Source of the DNA: Desulfobacula sp.
Lineage (GTDB): Bacteria > Desulfobacterota > Desulfobacteria > Desulfobacterales > Desulfobacteraceae
Assembly: GCA_013792075.1 (NCBI GenBank)
Contig: VMSR01000001.1
Span: 1 to 50,129, forward strand
Direction: 5' to 3'
DNA length: 50,129 nucleotides
Under the pieces are notes generated by a model that saw only the letters and a list, made by a program, of their open reading frames with translations, was not told the origin of the DNA and did not search any database. This document shows, in pieces, positions 31,476 through 39,395 of this stretch (its first letter is position 1; each line of letters opens with the position of its first letter). The position numbers and the translations under genes were made by a program.

Positions 31476-31846
31476 CCAATACCCAAATCCTGCACCAGGT
31501 CGTCTGCCGGCTGGAAGCCGATGACCGAATAAAAATAGAAAATCACATGGTGATCATCAACCTCTACCATATTGCTGGGGAGGCTGTACGCAATGCCATC
31601 CGCCACGGTCATGCCACAACCATTTGCATTTCCATGGAAATCAGGGGGGACCAATTTCGGTTTATCATCCAGGACAATGGCAGAGGAATGGACCCGGAAA
31701 AGGATCACAGCGGCATGGGACTGCGGATCATGAACTACCGGGCCAAGATTGTGGGCGCCTCCCTCATGATCTCCTCGGACAGAAAAAAAGGGACCCGGAT
31801 AAAACTGGCCATGCCCACAGCGGCACTGGCAGACCATTTGGTCTGA
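31472..31846 (+). CDS. C-terminal HATPase part of the same kinase
   Basis: This 124-residue frame has the histidine-kinase ATPase motifs: N box (GEAVRNAIRHGHATT), G1 (IQDNGRGMDPEK) and G2 (GMGLRIMNYRAKIVG). It has no phospho-acceptor domain of its own. In-frame coding continues upstream of its GTG to the A8 run, without a ribosome site at the GTG. It is therefore the end of the kinase begun at 29634, not a separate gene. The full product would be about 736 residues. Confidence 0.8.
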   Translation: MTNTQILHQVVCRLEADDRIKIENHMVIINLYHIAGEAVRNAIRHGHATTICISMEIRGDQFRFIIQDNGRGMDPEKDHSGMGLRIMNYRAKIVGASLMISSDRKKGTRIKLAMPTAALADHLV

Positions 31847-31935
31847 AATTTAAGGCAATAATCCATACAGGAACTGGAAATCTCTTTCCAAAGGTGATAC
31901 GGTCCCTTAACTTAAAATTTTAATGCAGACAGGAC

Positions 31936-32607
31936 ATGCCGGATAAAAAAAAAATACTGCTGGTTGAAGATCATCCCATATTCAGGCTGGGCCTTGCCGA
32001 GCTGATAAACCAGGAAGAAGATCTTAGCGCCTTTGGCAAGGCCAGGGATGTGGACCAGGCCATTGTGGAAATCGAAACAATGGCCCCGGACCTTATTATC
32101 GCGGATATCTCATTGCAGGATTCCGATGGAATTGACCTTGTAAAATATGTCAAGCTCCACCACCGGCAGATCCCGGTTCTGGTGTTGTCCATGCACGATG
32201 AATATCTCTATGCCCAGCGGGCCCTTGCCGCCGGAGCCCGTGGGTATATCATGAAACAAGAGGCCATGGAATCGGTTGTAACCGCCATCCACCATGTGCT
32301 GGAGGGGAAGATATACCTCAATGAAAAGGTCAAAGAGCATATTCTTTCCACCATGTCCAGTCCCCAGGAAGCCCGGGAAAAAACCCCCATTGACCGTCTA
32401 GCAGACAGGGAACTCCAGGTGTTTAAAATGATCGGCAGGGGATTTTCCTCCCGGGAGATTGCAGAAAGACTGTTCTTAAGCATCAAGACCATTGGTACCT
32501 ACCGGGAACGAATCAAGGAAAAACTCAACCTCAAACATGCCAATGAACTGGTTCGGTGCGCCGTTCATTTTGAAAAAACCGGCCAGATCAGTACCCGGCA
32601 AAGCTAA
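31936..32607 (+). CDS. LuxR/NarL-type response regulator
   Basis: A 223-residue regulator. The receiver domain has E11-D12, phospho-acceptor D57 (LIIADISLQDSDG) and the conserved Lys in GYIMKQ. The C-terminal helix-turn-helix (about 150-215) has ADRELQVFKMIGRGFSSREIAERL and IKTIGTYRERIKEKL, typical of NarL/CrbR proteins. It lies 89 bases after the kinase. The next gene is an acyl-CoA synthetase followed by a sodium:solute symporter. In Vibrio the CrbS/CrbR system controls acs and actP, so by analogy this regulator likely controls those genes. That is inference. Confidence 0.93.
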   Translation: MPDKKKILLVEDHPIFRLGLAELINQEEDLSAFGKARDVDQAIVEIETMAPDLIIADISLQDSDGIDLVKYVKLHHRQIPVLVLSMHDEYLYAQRALAAGARGYIMKQEAMESVVTAIHHVLEGKIYLNEKVKEHILSTMSSPQEAREKTPIDRLADRELQVFKMIGRGFSSREIAERLFLSIKTIGTYRERIKEKLNLKHANELVRCAVHFEKTGQISTRQS

Positions 32608-32778
32608 TGCTATTTTTGTAGGTTCAATCACCTACACCTCCCTCCTCTTTTCCCTATAAACCCATCCCCGAAACCCTACACCCAAAATCAGATTTCAACC
32701 GATTGTGGAAACCCCACAGTTTTATAGAACATAAGCTGAAGAATAGATCTGATAAAAACTTAAATTCGGAGGAATCAA
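32608..32778 (+). promoter_or_regulatory. Upstream region of the acyl-CoA synthetase gene with repeats
   Basis: A six-base-arm hairpin (32618-32623/32630-32635, GTAGGT) follows the regulator stop. CCTACACC occurs twice (32631-32638 and 32675-32682, 44 bases apart) in a C-rich stretch. ATCAGAT at 32687-32693 has its complement ATCTGAT at 32747-32753. These are candidate sites for the adjacent regulator; no clear -24/-12 or -35/-10 promoter was found. Confidence 0.3.
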
Positions 32779-34533
32779 ATGTCGTTGGAAAACACATACA
32801 GAGAAGCAATGGCCCTCAATGGTATCCAGGATATGGGACAGCGTGAGACCCAAGCAAAAGCGTTCTTCGAGAGGCTGAATAAATCCGAACTGCCAAAGAA
32901 GTTTAACTGGGCTTCAGAGGTTTTTGAAGGGATACATGTCAAAGAACGCGGTGATCAACCGGCCCTTATCTGGACAGATATGAATACAGATGCCGAACAG
33001 CAGTTTACGTATAAAGAACTGGCTGCCAACGGAAATAAGTTTCTGAATTTTCTACGCAAAAAAGGGGTTGAAAAAGGGAACAACCTGTACATGCTGACTC
33101 CCATTGTTCCTGAAACATGGTTTGCAACCTTTGCCGGCATCAAGGGCGGCCTTGTCTCTGTGCCTACAGCGACCAGCATGACGGAACGAGAAATCCAGTT
33201 CCGGTTTGAAGCATACCCGCCGGATGTCATCATTGCCTTTGAAGGGTTGACCGATCTGGTGGATGATGCCCTGAAAAAAGCCCAGTGTACCCCCAAGGCA
33301 AAGATTGTTCTGGGGCAAAAAGAGGGATGGACTCCCTATACGCAAATTGCCCAAGAAAAACCACAAGCCGAAGCTGCGGATGTGGGCAATGAGGATGTCC
33401 TTTTCTGCTTTTTTACCTCCGGAACCACAGGACTTCCCAAACGGGTCGGGCACTCTGCTGTTTCATACCCCTTAGGACATCTGTCCACCGCCATCATTAT
33501 CGGGCTGGAACCCGGAGATGTCCATCATAACCTGAGTGCACCCGGATGGGCAAAATGGGCATGGAGCAGCTTTTTCGCCCCTTTTAACATGGGGGCCACT
33601 GCCACGGGTTTCAATTTCACGGTATTGGATATTAAAAAATACATCTCTGCCGTGGCCAAGTATAAAGTCAATTCTTTCTGTGCTCCACCAACGGCATGGC
33701 GCGCCTTTGTCGGTCTGGATCTTTCAAAATACGATTTGAGTGCCATGAAATATTCCATAAGCGCAGGCGAGCCCCTGAATCCGGAAGTTATTGACCAGTG
33801 GAGAAAAGGAACCGGCACTCAAATCCGCGATTTCTACGGCCAGACCGAATCCACTGCCATGATCGGAAACCCGCCCTGGATGGAAAAAAAGATGCGTCTG
33901 GGGTCCTTTGGGTATCCCTCCTACATGTACGACGTCATCCTGGCCGATGATGAGGGCAGGCAAATTACAACACCTGACGAAACCGGTCACATTGTGGTTC
34001 GCCTGAGCAACTGGCGGGCCATCGGCCTGTTCCAGGAATACATTGACAATGAGGCAAAAACCGCAGAAGCATTCCAGCACGGCCTGTATTACACGGGTGA
34101 CAAGGCCACCTTTGACAAAGACGGATACTGGTGGTTTGTCGGTCGTTCCGACGACGTCATCAAATCTTCGGATTTCCGTGTGGGGCCCTTTGAAGTGGAA
34201 AGTGCGTTAATAGAACATGTCGCCGTCATGGAAACCGCAGTTGTAGGGGTTCCTGATCCCAAACGGCATCAACTGGTCAAAGCCTTTGTTATCCTGACCC
34301 AGGGCAATGAGCCGTCCAGGGAACTTGCCCTGGAATTGTTCAAGCATACCATTGAGGTGCTGGCCAAATTCAAGATCCCCAGAATCATCGAGTTTGTAAC
34401 CGAACTGCCCAAGACCATCAGCGGCAAAATCCGCAGGATCGAGTTGAGGGAAAACGAAAACGGCAAAAAACAAGAGAACCCCAACGAATATTTCTATCAT
34501 CAGTTCCCTGAACTGAGTTCCAAGAAAAAATAA
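32779..34533 (+). CDS. AMP-forming acyl-CoA synthetase (medium-chain/ACSM type)
   Basis: A 584-residue adenylate-forming ligase that activates a carboxylic acid to its CoA thioester via an acyl-AMP. The P-loop-like A3 motif is at about 213-226 (TSGTTGLPKRVGHS). A5 is DFYGQTESTAMIGN. A7/A8 are YYTGDKATFDKDGYWWFVGRSDDVIKSS. The catalytic lysine is K550 in ISGKIRRIEL. Resemblance is closer to ACSM and acetyl-CoA-synthetase-like ligases than to long-chain enzymes. The substrate cannot be fixed from the motifs. CGGAGG stands before the start. It is followed by a small membrane protein and a symporter, suggesting uptake coupled to activation. Confidence 0.9.
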   Translation: MSLENTYREAMALNGIQDMGQRETQAKAFFERLNKSELPKKFNWASEVFEGIHVKERGDQPALIWTDMNTDAEQQFTYKELAANGNKFLNFLRKKGVEKGNNLYMLTPIVPETWFATFAGIKGGLVSVPTATSMTEREIQFRFEAYPPDVIIAFEGLTDLVDDALKKAQCTPKAKIVLGQKEGWTPYTQIAQEKPQAEAADVGNEDVLFCFFTSGTTGLPKRVGHSAVSYPLGHLSTAIIIGLEPGDVHHNLSAPGWAKWAWSSFFAPFNMGATATGFNFTVLDIKKYISAVAKYKVNSFCAPPTAWRAFVGLDLSKYDLSAMKYSISAGEPLNPEVIDQWRKGTGTQIRDFYGQTESTAMIGNPPWMEKKMRLGSFGYPSYMYDVILADDEGRQITTPDETGHIVVRLSNWRAIGLFQEYIDNEAKTAEAFQHGLYYTGDKATFDKDGYWWFVGRSDDVIKSSDFRVGPFEVESALIEHVAVMETAVVGVPDPKRHQLVKAFVILTQGNEPSRELALELFKHTIEVLAKFKIPRIIEFVTELPKTISGKIRRIELRENENGKKQENPNEYFYHQFPELSSKKK

Positions 34534-34572
34534 CAAACCTATAAGGGAATTCAAACAAGGATATGCCATGAA

Positions 34573-34594
34573 AAGGAGGTGACCGGAAACCATT
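34573..34594 (+). promoter_or_regulatory. Perfect Shine-Dalgarno without an obvious start
   Basis: AAGGAGGTGA at 34573-34582 is a complete complement to the 16S rRNA tail, but no ATG, GTG or TTG follows at normal distance in a long frame. An ATT at 34592 is correctly spaced and in frame with the gene at 34658, which would gain 22 residues. A four-codon ORF (ATG at 34567) overlaps it. Confidence 0.3.
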
Positions 34595-34657
34595 TGGGAT
34601 GTTCGCGCATATGATAGATTTAACCAAAAATATCTTTTAATAGCAGGAGTTAAAAAC

Positions 34658-34951
34658 ATGAAGGAAAAGCTCTACAAAAAAGAGATCACACTGACCCTTG
34701 TTTTCTCTGGTTTACTACTTTTAATGGGGCACTCGGCATCCATCTTTGTTCTTTTTCCCTCACTTCAGCAGGGGAGCCTCTGGGGCTTTCCCATCCAGTA
34801 CATCCTGCCCATTTTATTGGGATGGTTTGGTGTTGCAGGTGTCTGCCTTGTTATGACCATCATGTGTAACAAGTTTGATGACGAAATGGAAGATTATGTC
34901 AATTCCCTTCCCCCTGTGATTGAACCCGAAAAAAATACTTTAACCCGATAA
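34658..34951 (+). CDS. Small two-TM protein, likely small subunit of the symporter
   Basis: A 97-residue protein with a charged N-terminus (MKEKLYKKEI), a helix at about 11-33 and a second at about 47-70 (ILPILLGWFGVAGVCLVM), then an acidic tail. The topology matches the small proteins (DUF485 or DUF4212 type) coded just before acetate-type sodium:solute symporters, though I cannot assign the exact family. GCAGGAG stands nine bases before the ATG. It lies ten bases before the symporter gene. Confidence 0.75.
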   Translation: MKEKLYKKEITLTLVFSGLLLLMGHSASIFVLFPSLQQGSLWGFPIQYILPILLGWFGVAGVCLVMTIMCNKFDDEMEDYVNSLPPVIEPEKNTLTR

Positions 34952-34961
34952 GGAGATATGT

Positions 34962-36599
34962 ATGCCAGCTGAATACGCATTGAGCAATGTCTGGATAGGA
35001 CTCGGGGTTGTGGGAACCCTGTTCATGATCTTTTATTATGTGGGCTACACCTCCTCCAAAAAAACCGTGTCGGACGAGGATTTCTACGCTGCCGGTTTTT
35101 CCATAGGCCCTGTGACCAACGGACTGGGCATGGCCGCCACCTGGGCCAGTCTTGCCACCTTTTTAGGGGTAATCGCCTTGATTTTGAAGCTCCAGGTTCC
35201 CTTTGTCTATCTGTGGATCCAGTGGGCCATCTCCATCCCTTTGCTCACCCTTCTTTACGGCACCAGTCTTCGCCGGATGAAAGCCTTTACACCGGCCACC
35301 TTCATCCGGCAGCGCTACGGCAAACCTTCCACCATCGTTATCGTCTGCTGGATGATCCTGATCATGGTCATGTATGCCCTGGGCCAGATGATCGGACTGG
35401 GTCAGGCCTTTGAGTTGCTCTTCGGGGTTCCCTACAACACGGCCATTATTGTGGCAGGTCTTGCCACGGTCGGCTTTATCACCGTGGGCGGCATGTACGG
35501 CGCCTCCTACAACGCCGCTTTCCAGATGGTGGTCATGACCATTGCCATGGTGGTTCCCATGGGCGCCATCATGAAGGCCATGGGCTCTTCGGGCTGGTGG
35601 TTTCCGCCGCTTGCTTACGGCGATATGGTTCCGGACATGATGAAAAACATTCCCACCTTTTTTGACATGAAATATGATTTCAGGTGGTATTTTGCCCTGA
35701 TTCCAGCCTTTACCTTGGGGCCTGTGGCCCTTCCCCATCTGGCCATGAAGGTCTTTACCGCTTCTTCGGTTAAAAGTGCAAGGTGGGCCGTTGTCTGGTT
35801 CTCCCTTTTCCTGGGACTGCTTTTTTCCGGCACCTATGTGGTGGGATTTGCAGGCAACTTCTTTACGGCCACCACTGGAAAAGTCATTGCCAAGGCAGAT
35901 CAAACCCTGTTGATCCTAAATGTATTTTACAACCCGACCCTTGTGGCCGCCTTTGTCATGGGCGGCGCCGTGGCAGCAGGGCTTTCCACCATCGGCGGAA
36001 ACCTCATGGCCATTGCAGGACTTGTGGGCTCGGATCTCCTGGGCATTATTGCACCGGACATGGCCTCTTCCAAAAAAATGAGATGGGGATATGCGGCCCT
36101 TGCCATGGGCGGTTTTCTGGCCATCCTCATGGCATTTAGTCCTCCGAAATTTCTGGTCACCAGTATTTTGTGGGCCTTCGGCCTTCTGGCCACCACTGCA
36201 ACACCGGCCATTCTTCTGGGTGTCTGGTGGAAGGAAGCCAACAAACTGGCACTCATCATTTCCTCTTTGTTCTGCGGGTTCCTTTATATCCTGATCTCTC
36301 CCCATGTATTTCCGTCAATCGTTGTGGGAAAAGGTCTTGTGGCTGCCCTTGGCATGTCCGGCGGCATGGTCACCATTCCCTTAAGCTTTGCCATGTTTAT
36401 TCTTTTGTCCATTGCTTTTAACCGCATATCTGTTTTCAAGGCCTATGCCCCCACACTGGCGGACAAAAAAGTCATTGACCGCATCCACGGCTGGGGTACG
36501 GATTATGAAGAAACCCGTTACAACGGCATCACCGTACCGGTGATCATTTCCGCCATCTGTATCGGCATATTTTGCTGGGGCCTTGTGCCCTGGACCTAA
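34962..36599 (+). CDS. Sodium:solute symporter (SSS family, ActP-like)
   Basis: A 545-residue inner-membrane transporter with about 13 hydrophobic helices. Family stretches include GFSIGPVTNGLGMAATWAS, YGTSLRRMKAFTPATFIRQRYG near 105-125, and GAVAAGLSTIGGNLMAIAGLV near 340, as in ActP-like members. It probably takes up acetate or another monocarboxylate with Na+. TAAGGAG lies before the ATG. It is in one operon with the acyl-CoA synthetase and small subunit and ends before a strong stem-loop. Confidence 0.9.
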   Translation: MPAEYALSNVWIGLGVVGTLFMIFYYVGYTSSKKTVSDEDFYAAGFSIGPVTNGLGMAATWASLATFLGVIALILKLQVPFVYLWIQWAISIPLLTLLYGTSLRRMKAFTPATFIRQRYGKPSTIVIVCWMILIMVMYALGQMIGLGQAFELLFGVPYNTAIIVAGLATVGFITVGGMYGASYNAAFQMVVMTIAMVVPMGAIMKAMGSSGWWFPPLAYGDMVPDMMKNIPTFFDMKYDFRWYFALIPAFTLGPVALPHLAMKVFTASSVKSARWAVVWFSLFLGLLFSGTYVVGFAGNFFTATTGKVIAKADQTLLILNVFYNPTLVAAFVMGGAVAAGLSTIGGNLMAIAGLVGSDLLGIIAPDMASSKKMRWGYAALAMGGFLAILMAFSPPKFLVTSILWAFGLLATTATPAILLGVWWKEANKLALIISSLFCGFLYILISPHVFPSIVVGKGLVAALGMSGGMVTIPLSFAMFILLSIAFNRISVFKAYAPTLADKKVIDRIHGWGTDYEETRYNGITVPVIISAICIGIFCWGLVPWT

Positions 36600-36643
36600 A
36601 GCAGGCCTAAGAGAAATGACTTCTCCAAACCTATGACCTGACC

Positions 36644-36677
36644 TGTAAAGCCCGGGAAAGTTTTCCCGGGCTTTACA
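36644..36677 (+). terminator. Stem-loop after the symporter operon
   Basis: A 16-base perfect inverted repeat (36644-36659 and 36662-36677, GC core GCCCGGGAAA) with a nominal two-base centre. It lies 44 bases after the symporter stop. The run of T expected for a Rho-independent terminator is missing on the 3' side (ACAACACC), so it may stabilise the message or work only partly. Confidence 0.6.
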
Positions 36678-36732
36678 ACACCGAAAAACCGGAACTGAGA
36701 TTGAAAAACACAACTTTCAAAAGGAAATATCA

Positions 36733-37284
36733 ATGACCTATCTGACATCCATGGGAAATATCCTGACCTTTAACATGCGTTACCTGCAAAGAGAAATTGA
36801 TATGAAACGCCTGCAGGTTTATGCCATCCTCAATGTATTGGTTCTGGGAGTGATTTACGGATGTTCTGCTGCCATGTTCAGTCAGGGGATACTGCTGGCC
36901 AAAGGATTTGATGCCACGGCCTTTAACCCCCTTAAAATAATTGTGGCCGGTATTCCCGTGGCCTTTTTCATGCATGCGGGAGCGGCTCTTTTTATCTGGG
37001 TATTTCTTAAAGCCATGGGGGGGAAGGCCAATTTTCTGACCTCCTATTTCCATATCGGGACGGCTGCCATTTCGCTATGGCTTGTGGCACCCTTTGCGGC
37101 CGCCCTTCAGACCGGGGCCGTCTCCCCTGTGATCACTCTTTTGACAGGCATTTTTTCTTTGTATGCCTTTGCCGTGAATGTCCGGGTAATCAAGACGGCA
37201 TTCCAATTGTCCACCCTCAAAATGACCATTGCCACCCTGGTGACCCTCATGTATATCAGCTGCTTTCTCTATCTGTGGGTATAG
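36733..37284 (+). CDS. Yip1-like integral membrane protein
   Basis: A 183-residue hydrophobic protein with five probable helices. The N-terminal LQVYAILNVLVLGVIYG and the SYFHIGTAAISLWLVAPF segment resemble Yip1-domain proteins of bacteria, whose function is unknown. The start at 36733 has AAAGGAA upstream; an ATG at 36802 (MKRLQVY) is an alternative giving 160 residues. It follows the symporter stem-loop and converges with the helicase gene after 21 bases. Relation to the symporter operon is possible by read-through. Confidence 0.65.
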   Translation: MTYLTSMGNILTFNMRYLQREIDMKRLQVYAILNVLVLGVIYGCSAAMFSQGILLAKGFDATAFNPLKIIVAGIPVAFFMHAGAALFIWVFLKAMGGKANFLTSYFHIGTAAISLWLVAPFAAALQTGAVSPVITLLTGIFSLYAFAVNVRVIKTAFQLSTLKMTIATLVTLMYISCFLYLWV

Positions 37285-37305
37285 GACCCGACAAGGCATG
37301 GTCCA

Positions 37306-38562
37306 TCAGGATTTATTTTTTTTTGATTTGTTTTTCCTGGATTTCTTTCGGTCTTTTTCCCAGTCCTCATTGGCCTGGATCAGGTCCTTGATTGTTTCCG
37401 GCTCTTCTGCCACCCCAATGATAAGGGAATATTCTTTTTTGCCCATGGGAATAAGCTCAATTGGTTTGTTCAAAAACCCCTGGATCTCTTCCAGCAATGG
37501 TGCTTCTTCAGCACTGCAAAAGGAAATGGCCTGGCCTTTCTGGGTCCCCCTACCGGTCCTGCCCACCCGATGGACATAATTTTCTTTTTTGTCCGGCAAA
37601 TCATAGTTCACCACAAAATCCACATCCGGGATATCAATGCCCCTGGCACTGACGTCCGCGGCAATGAGGATCTTGGCCCACCCGCTTTTAAATTGCCCCA
37701 TGACAGCGGTCCTTTCCTCCTGGTCTTTGCTGCCGTGGATGGTCAGAGACTTGATCTCCACCCTTTCCAAGGCTTTTGCGACCCGCTCAGCCCGTACCTT
37801 TGTCCTGACAAAAACAATGATTCTGGCATCTGCGTTGTCCTGGATAAATTTGCGCAGAAAAAAGCGCTTGTCATCCATTTCCACGGAAAGAACCCCGTGG
37901 GTCACATTTTTTGAAACCGGATCATCCGGAGAAACCTGGATACGGATAGCAGAGCTTTTGACCTGGGAAAAAGCCAGTTTTTTGATTTCCTTGTTAATGG
38001 TGGCAGAAAAAAACAGGGTTTGATGCCGCTGTACTAATTTTTTCTTCACCGACTCAATGTCTTTGATAAACCCTTTGTCCAGCATCTGATCTGCTTCGTC
38101 CAGCACCAGTATCCCCACTTTTTTCACATCAATGGCGCCCTGGCTGATGAGATCAAACATCCGGCCCGGGGTGGCAATGAGCACATCAATCCCGTCTTTG
38201 AGTTTTTTTATCTGGGGGTCCTGTTCCACACCACCAAACAAGGCAAAGGCTTTTACCTTTGTATGCTGGGACAAGGTGTTAAACACCTCTCCGATCTGGG
38301 CGGCCAGTTCCCGGGTGGGGACCATGACAATGCAATGGATGCCAAAGGAGCGTTTTGAACTTTTGGCCCGGTGGATCTTATCAATAATGGGGATGGCAAA
38401 TGCCGCTGTCTTTCCGGTTCCGGTCTGGGCAATGGCCAGGACGTCCTCGCCTTTCTGAATAGAAGGTATGGCCTTGAACTGAATGTCTGTGGGCCGTTTA
38501 AACCCTTCTGCTGCCAGATTTCTCTTTATGGCTGAATCAATGTGGTATGTGTCAAATTTCAT
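37306..38562 (-). CDS. DEAD-box RNA helicase (RhlE-like)
   Basis: A 418-residue ATP-dependent RNA helicase. Motifs are all present: Q motif (FKRPTDIQFKAIPSI), Walker A (AQTGTGKTAAF), Ia (PTRELAAQ), II (VLDEADQM), III (FFSATIN), V (ADVSARGIDIPDVDFV) and VI (HRVGRTGRG). The C-terminal tail is Lys-rich (KKSRKNKSKKNKS), as in RhlE/RhlB-type proteins that act in ribosome assembly or mRNA turnover. The ATG at 38562 has no strong Shine-Dalgarno. The region upstream is long and highly structured (see 38638-38859), so control by its own leader is possible. Confidence 0.94.
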   Translation of the reverse strand: MKFDTYHIDSAIKRNLAAEGFKRPTDIQFKAIPSIQKGEDVLAIAQTGTGKTAAFAIPIIDKIHRAKSSKRSFGIHCIVMVPTRELAAQIGEVFNTLSQHTKVKAFALFGGVEQDPQIKKLKDGIDVLIATPGRMFDLISQGAIDVKKVGILVLDEADQMLDKGFIKDIESVKKKLVQRHQTLFFSATINKEIKKLAFSQVKSSAIRIQVSPDDPVSKNVTHGVLSVEMDDKRFFLRKFIQDNADARIIVFVRTKVRAERVAKALERVEIKSLTIHGSKDQEERTAVMGQFKSGWAKILIAADVSARGIDIPDVDFVVNYDLPDKKENYVHRVGRTGRGTQKGQAISFCSAEEAPLLEEIQGFLNKPIELIPMGKKEYSLIIGVAEEPETIKDLIQANEDWEKDRKKSRKNKSKKNKS

Positions 38563-38637
38563 GGGACTCTTTTTTTCAAGGAAATTTATATCGTATTAAA
38601 ATGGTTATGGGCAGACAGAATACAGGCAACGCCTTTA

Positions 38638-38658
38638 AAAAGCAAGACGCTTGCTTTT
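38638..38658 (-). terminator. Terminator-like hairpin in the helicase leader
   Basis: Nine-base arms (AAAAGCAAG at 38638-38646 and complement at 38650-38658) with a three-base loop. On the minus strand the stem is followed by TTTT, some 75 bases before the helicase start, so it could act as an attenuator. The stem is short and A/T-rich; the call is tentative. Confidence 0.35.
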
Positions 38659-38719
38659 ATTCACCAGGGCCAACGCATGTAATTTATAGAGGTATTGTTG
38701 TCCATGATACCTGCAACCC

Positions 38720-38859
38720 GGCCAGGGGTGGGCAAGGGGGATTCCATTAAATCTCTGGTCCTCGTCCTTGAGGACCAAAGAAGCGGACCTGGCCGCGGCC
38801 TTTGTCGTCCTGACACCACGGTAAGCTACGCCATTCCACCCCCTTACCCACCCCTGGCC
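38720..38859. repeat. 140-base inverted-repeat unit upstream of the helicase
   Basis: Outer arms of 21 bases (38720-38740 and 38839-38859; one mismatch) share the core GGCCAGGGGTGGG. Inside is a perfect hairpin with eight-base arms TGGTCCTC (38756-38763 and 38770-38777) and a palindrome GGCCGCGGCC (38791-38800). The whole could fold as one closed RNA or DNA structure. It may be a structured leader of the helicase message, a small RNA or a miniature mobile element. Confidence 0.7.
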
Positions 38860-39012
38860 TAGCCCTCATGGGACACCCAATCCTTTTATTCTTCCAATTC
38901 AGACGTATGTTTTGGAATTAAGAGTAAGATTCCCCTCTGGTCTCTATTGGTAATATACCAGTTGAGTACATTGCAACTAGTTCCGGTTGGATTGCCTTGG
39001 CGGAGCATTTTA

Positions 39013-39128
39013 GGACAGGTTGTGACAGGCTCTGGTGGACGTAACGTTAAGTGGGAGGGATTGTTTGAGCACAGCGAGTTTTTCCGCCACAAGTGCAGTC
39101 CACACAGAGCCTGTCACCTGGCCTATCC
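39013..39128. repeat. Second large inverted repeat, 57-base tip
   Basis: Left arm 39013-39040 and right arm 39098-39128 pair with small bulges. The GTGACAGGCTCTG core is exact, flanked by GGAYAGG outside and GTGGAC inside. The tip (39041-39097) contains TAACGTTA and AAGTGGGAGGG. It looks like a remnant palindromic element (REP/MITE-like) or a structured RNA; I cannot assign it. Confidence 0.55.
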
Positions 39129-39301
39129 AGCGACAGAAAGTCACACCGACCGGAACGGGTATAAGGCTGGCTATTAAAAGCTATACGCGATTGCCCTGTT
39201 TTCTTCACGGAGAGGTTATCACGGGTCAAGGCCCAAGCAGACGGATAAAAAGCGAGATTTTTGTTATGGACAAAATTTGCACCCTCTCAAAAAGGAGATC
39301 C

Positions 39302-39307
39302 TATAAT
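39302..39307 (+). promoter_or_regulatory. Possible -10 box before small membrane gene
   Basis: A perfect TATAAT about 90 bases upstream of 39396. The best -35 candidate (TTGCAC) is 19 bases away, so the call is weak. Confidence 0.25.
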
Positions 39308-39395
39308 TTTTGCCTCCAATGTAATTTTGATATCCTTCTCTTTGCAGATATTTTATATTGCTGCTTGTCCAATCAACTGGAATTATGATTGAAGC

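Larger units (their letters stand above)
38563..39395. other. 833-base gene-free region with large inverted repeats
   Basis: No convincing gene on either strand. The content is a 9-base-arm hairpin (38638-38658), a 140-base inverted-repeat unit (38720-38859), and a second inverted repeat (39013-39128). A TATAAT at 39302-39307 lies about 90 bases before the small membrane gene at 39396. Short open frames here follow the repeats and look incidental. Confidence 0.6.

Noticed and set aside
31472-31846. A separate small ATPase-only gene with GTG start
   Set aside because: In-frame kinase coding continues upstream to the A8 run, there is no ribosome site, and the phospho-acceptor domain is in the preceding frame.
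32608-32778. Sigma-54 promoter for the acyl-CoA synthetase
   Set aside because: No GG-N10-GC arrangement was found in the spacer; the adjacent regulator is of LuxR type and would not need one.
38720-38740. G-quadruplex in the G-rich arm
   Set aside because: Only three clear G-runs (GGGG, GGG, GGGGG) are present, so a four-strand structure would be forced; pairing with the other arm explains the sequence better.
39041-39050. Integron attC site, suggested by GTTAAGT matching the GTTRRRY core
   Set aside because: No RYYYAAC partner at the proper distance and no integrase in the window.
39013-39388. Open frames across the second inverted repeat (60-117 residues)
   Set aside because: They are a by-product of repeated, structured DNA; no ribosome site, and arms of the repeat fall inside the frames.
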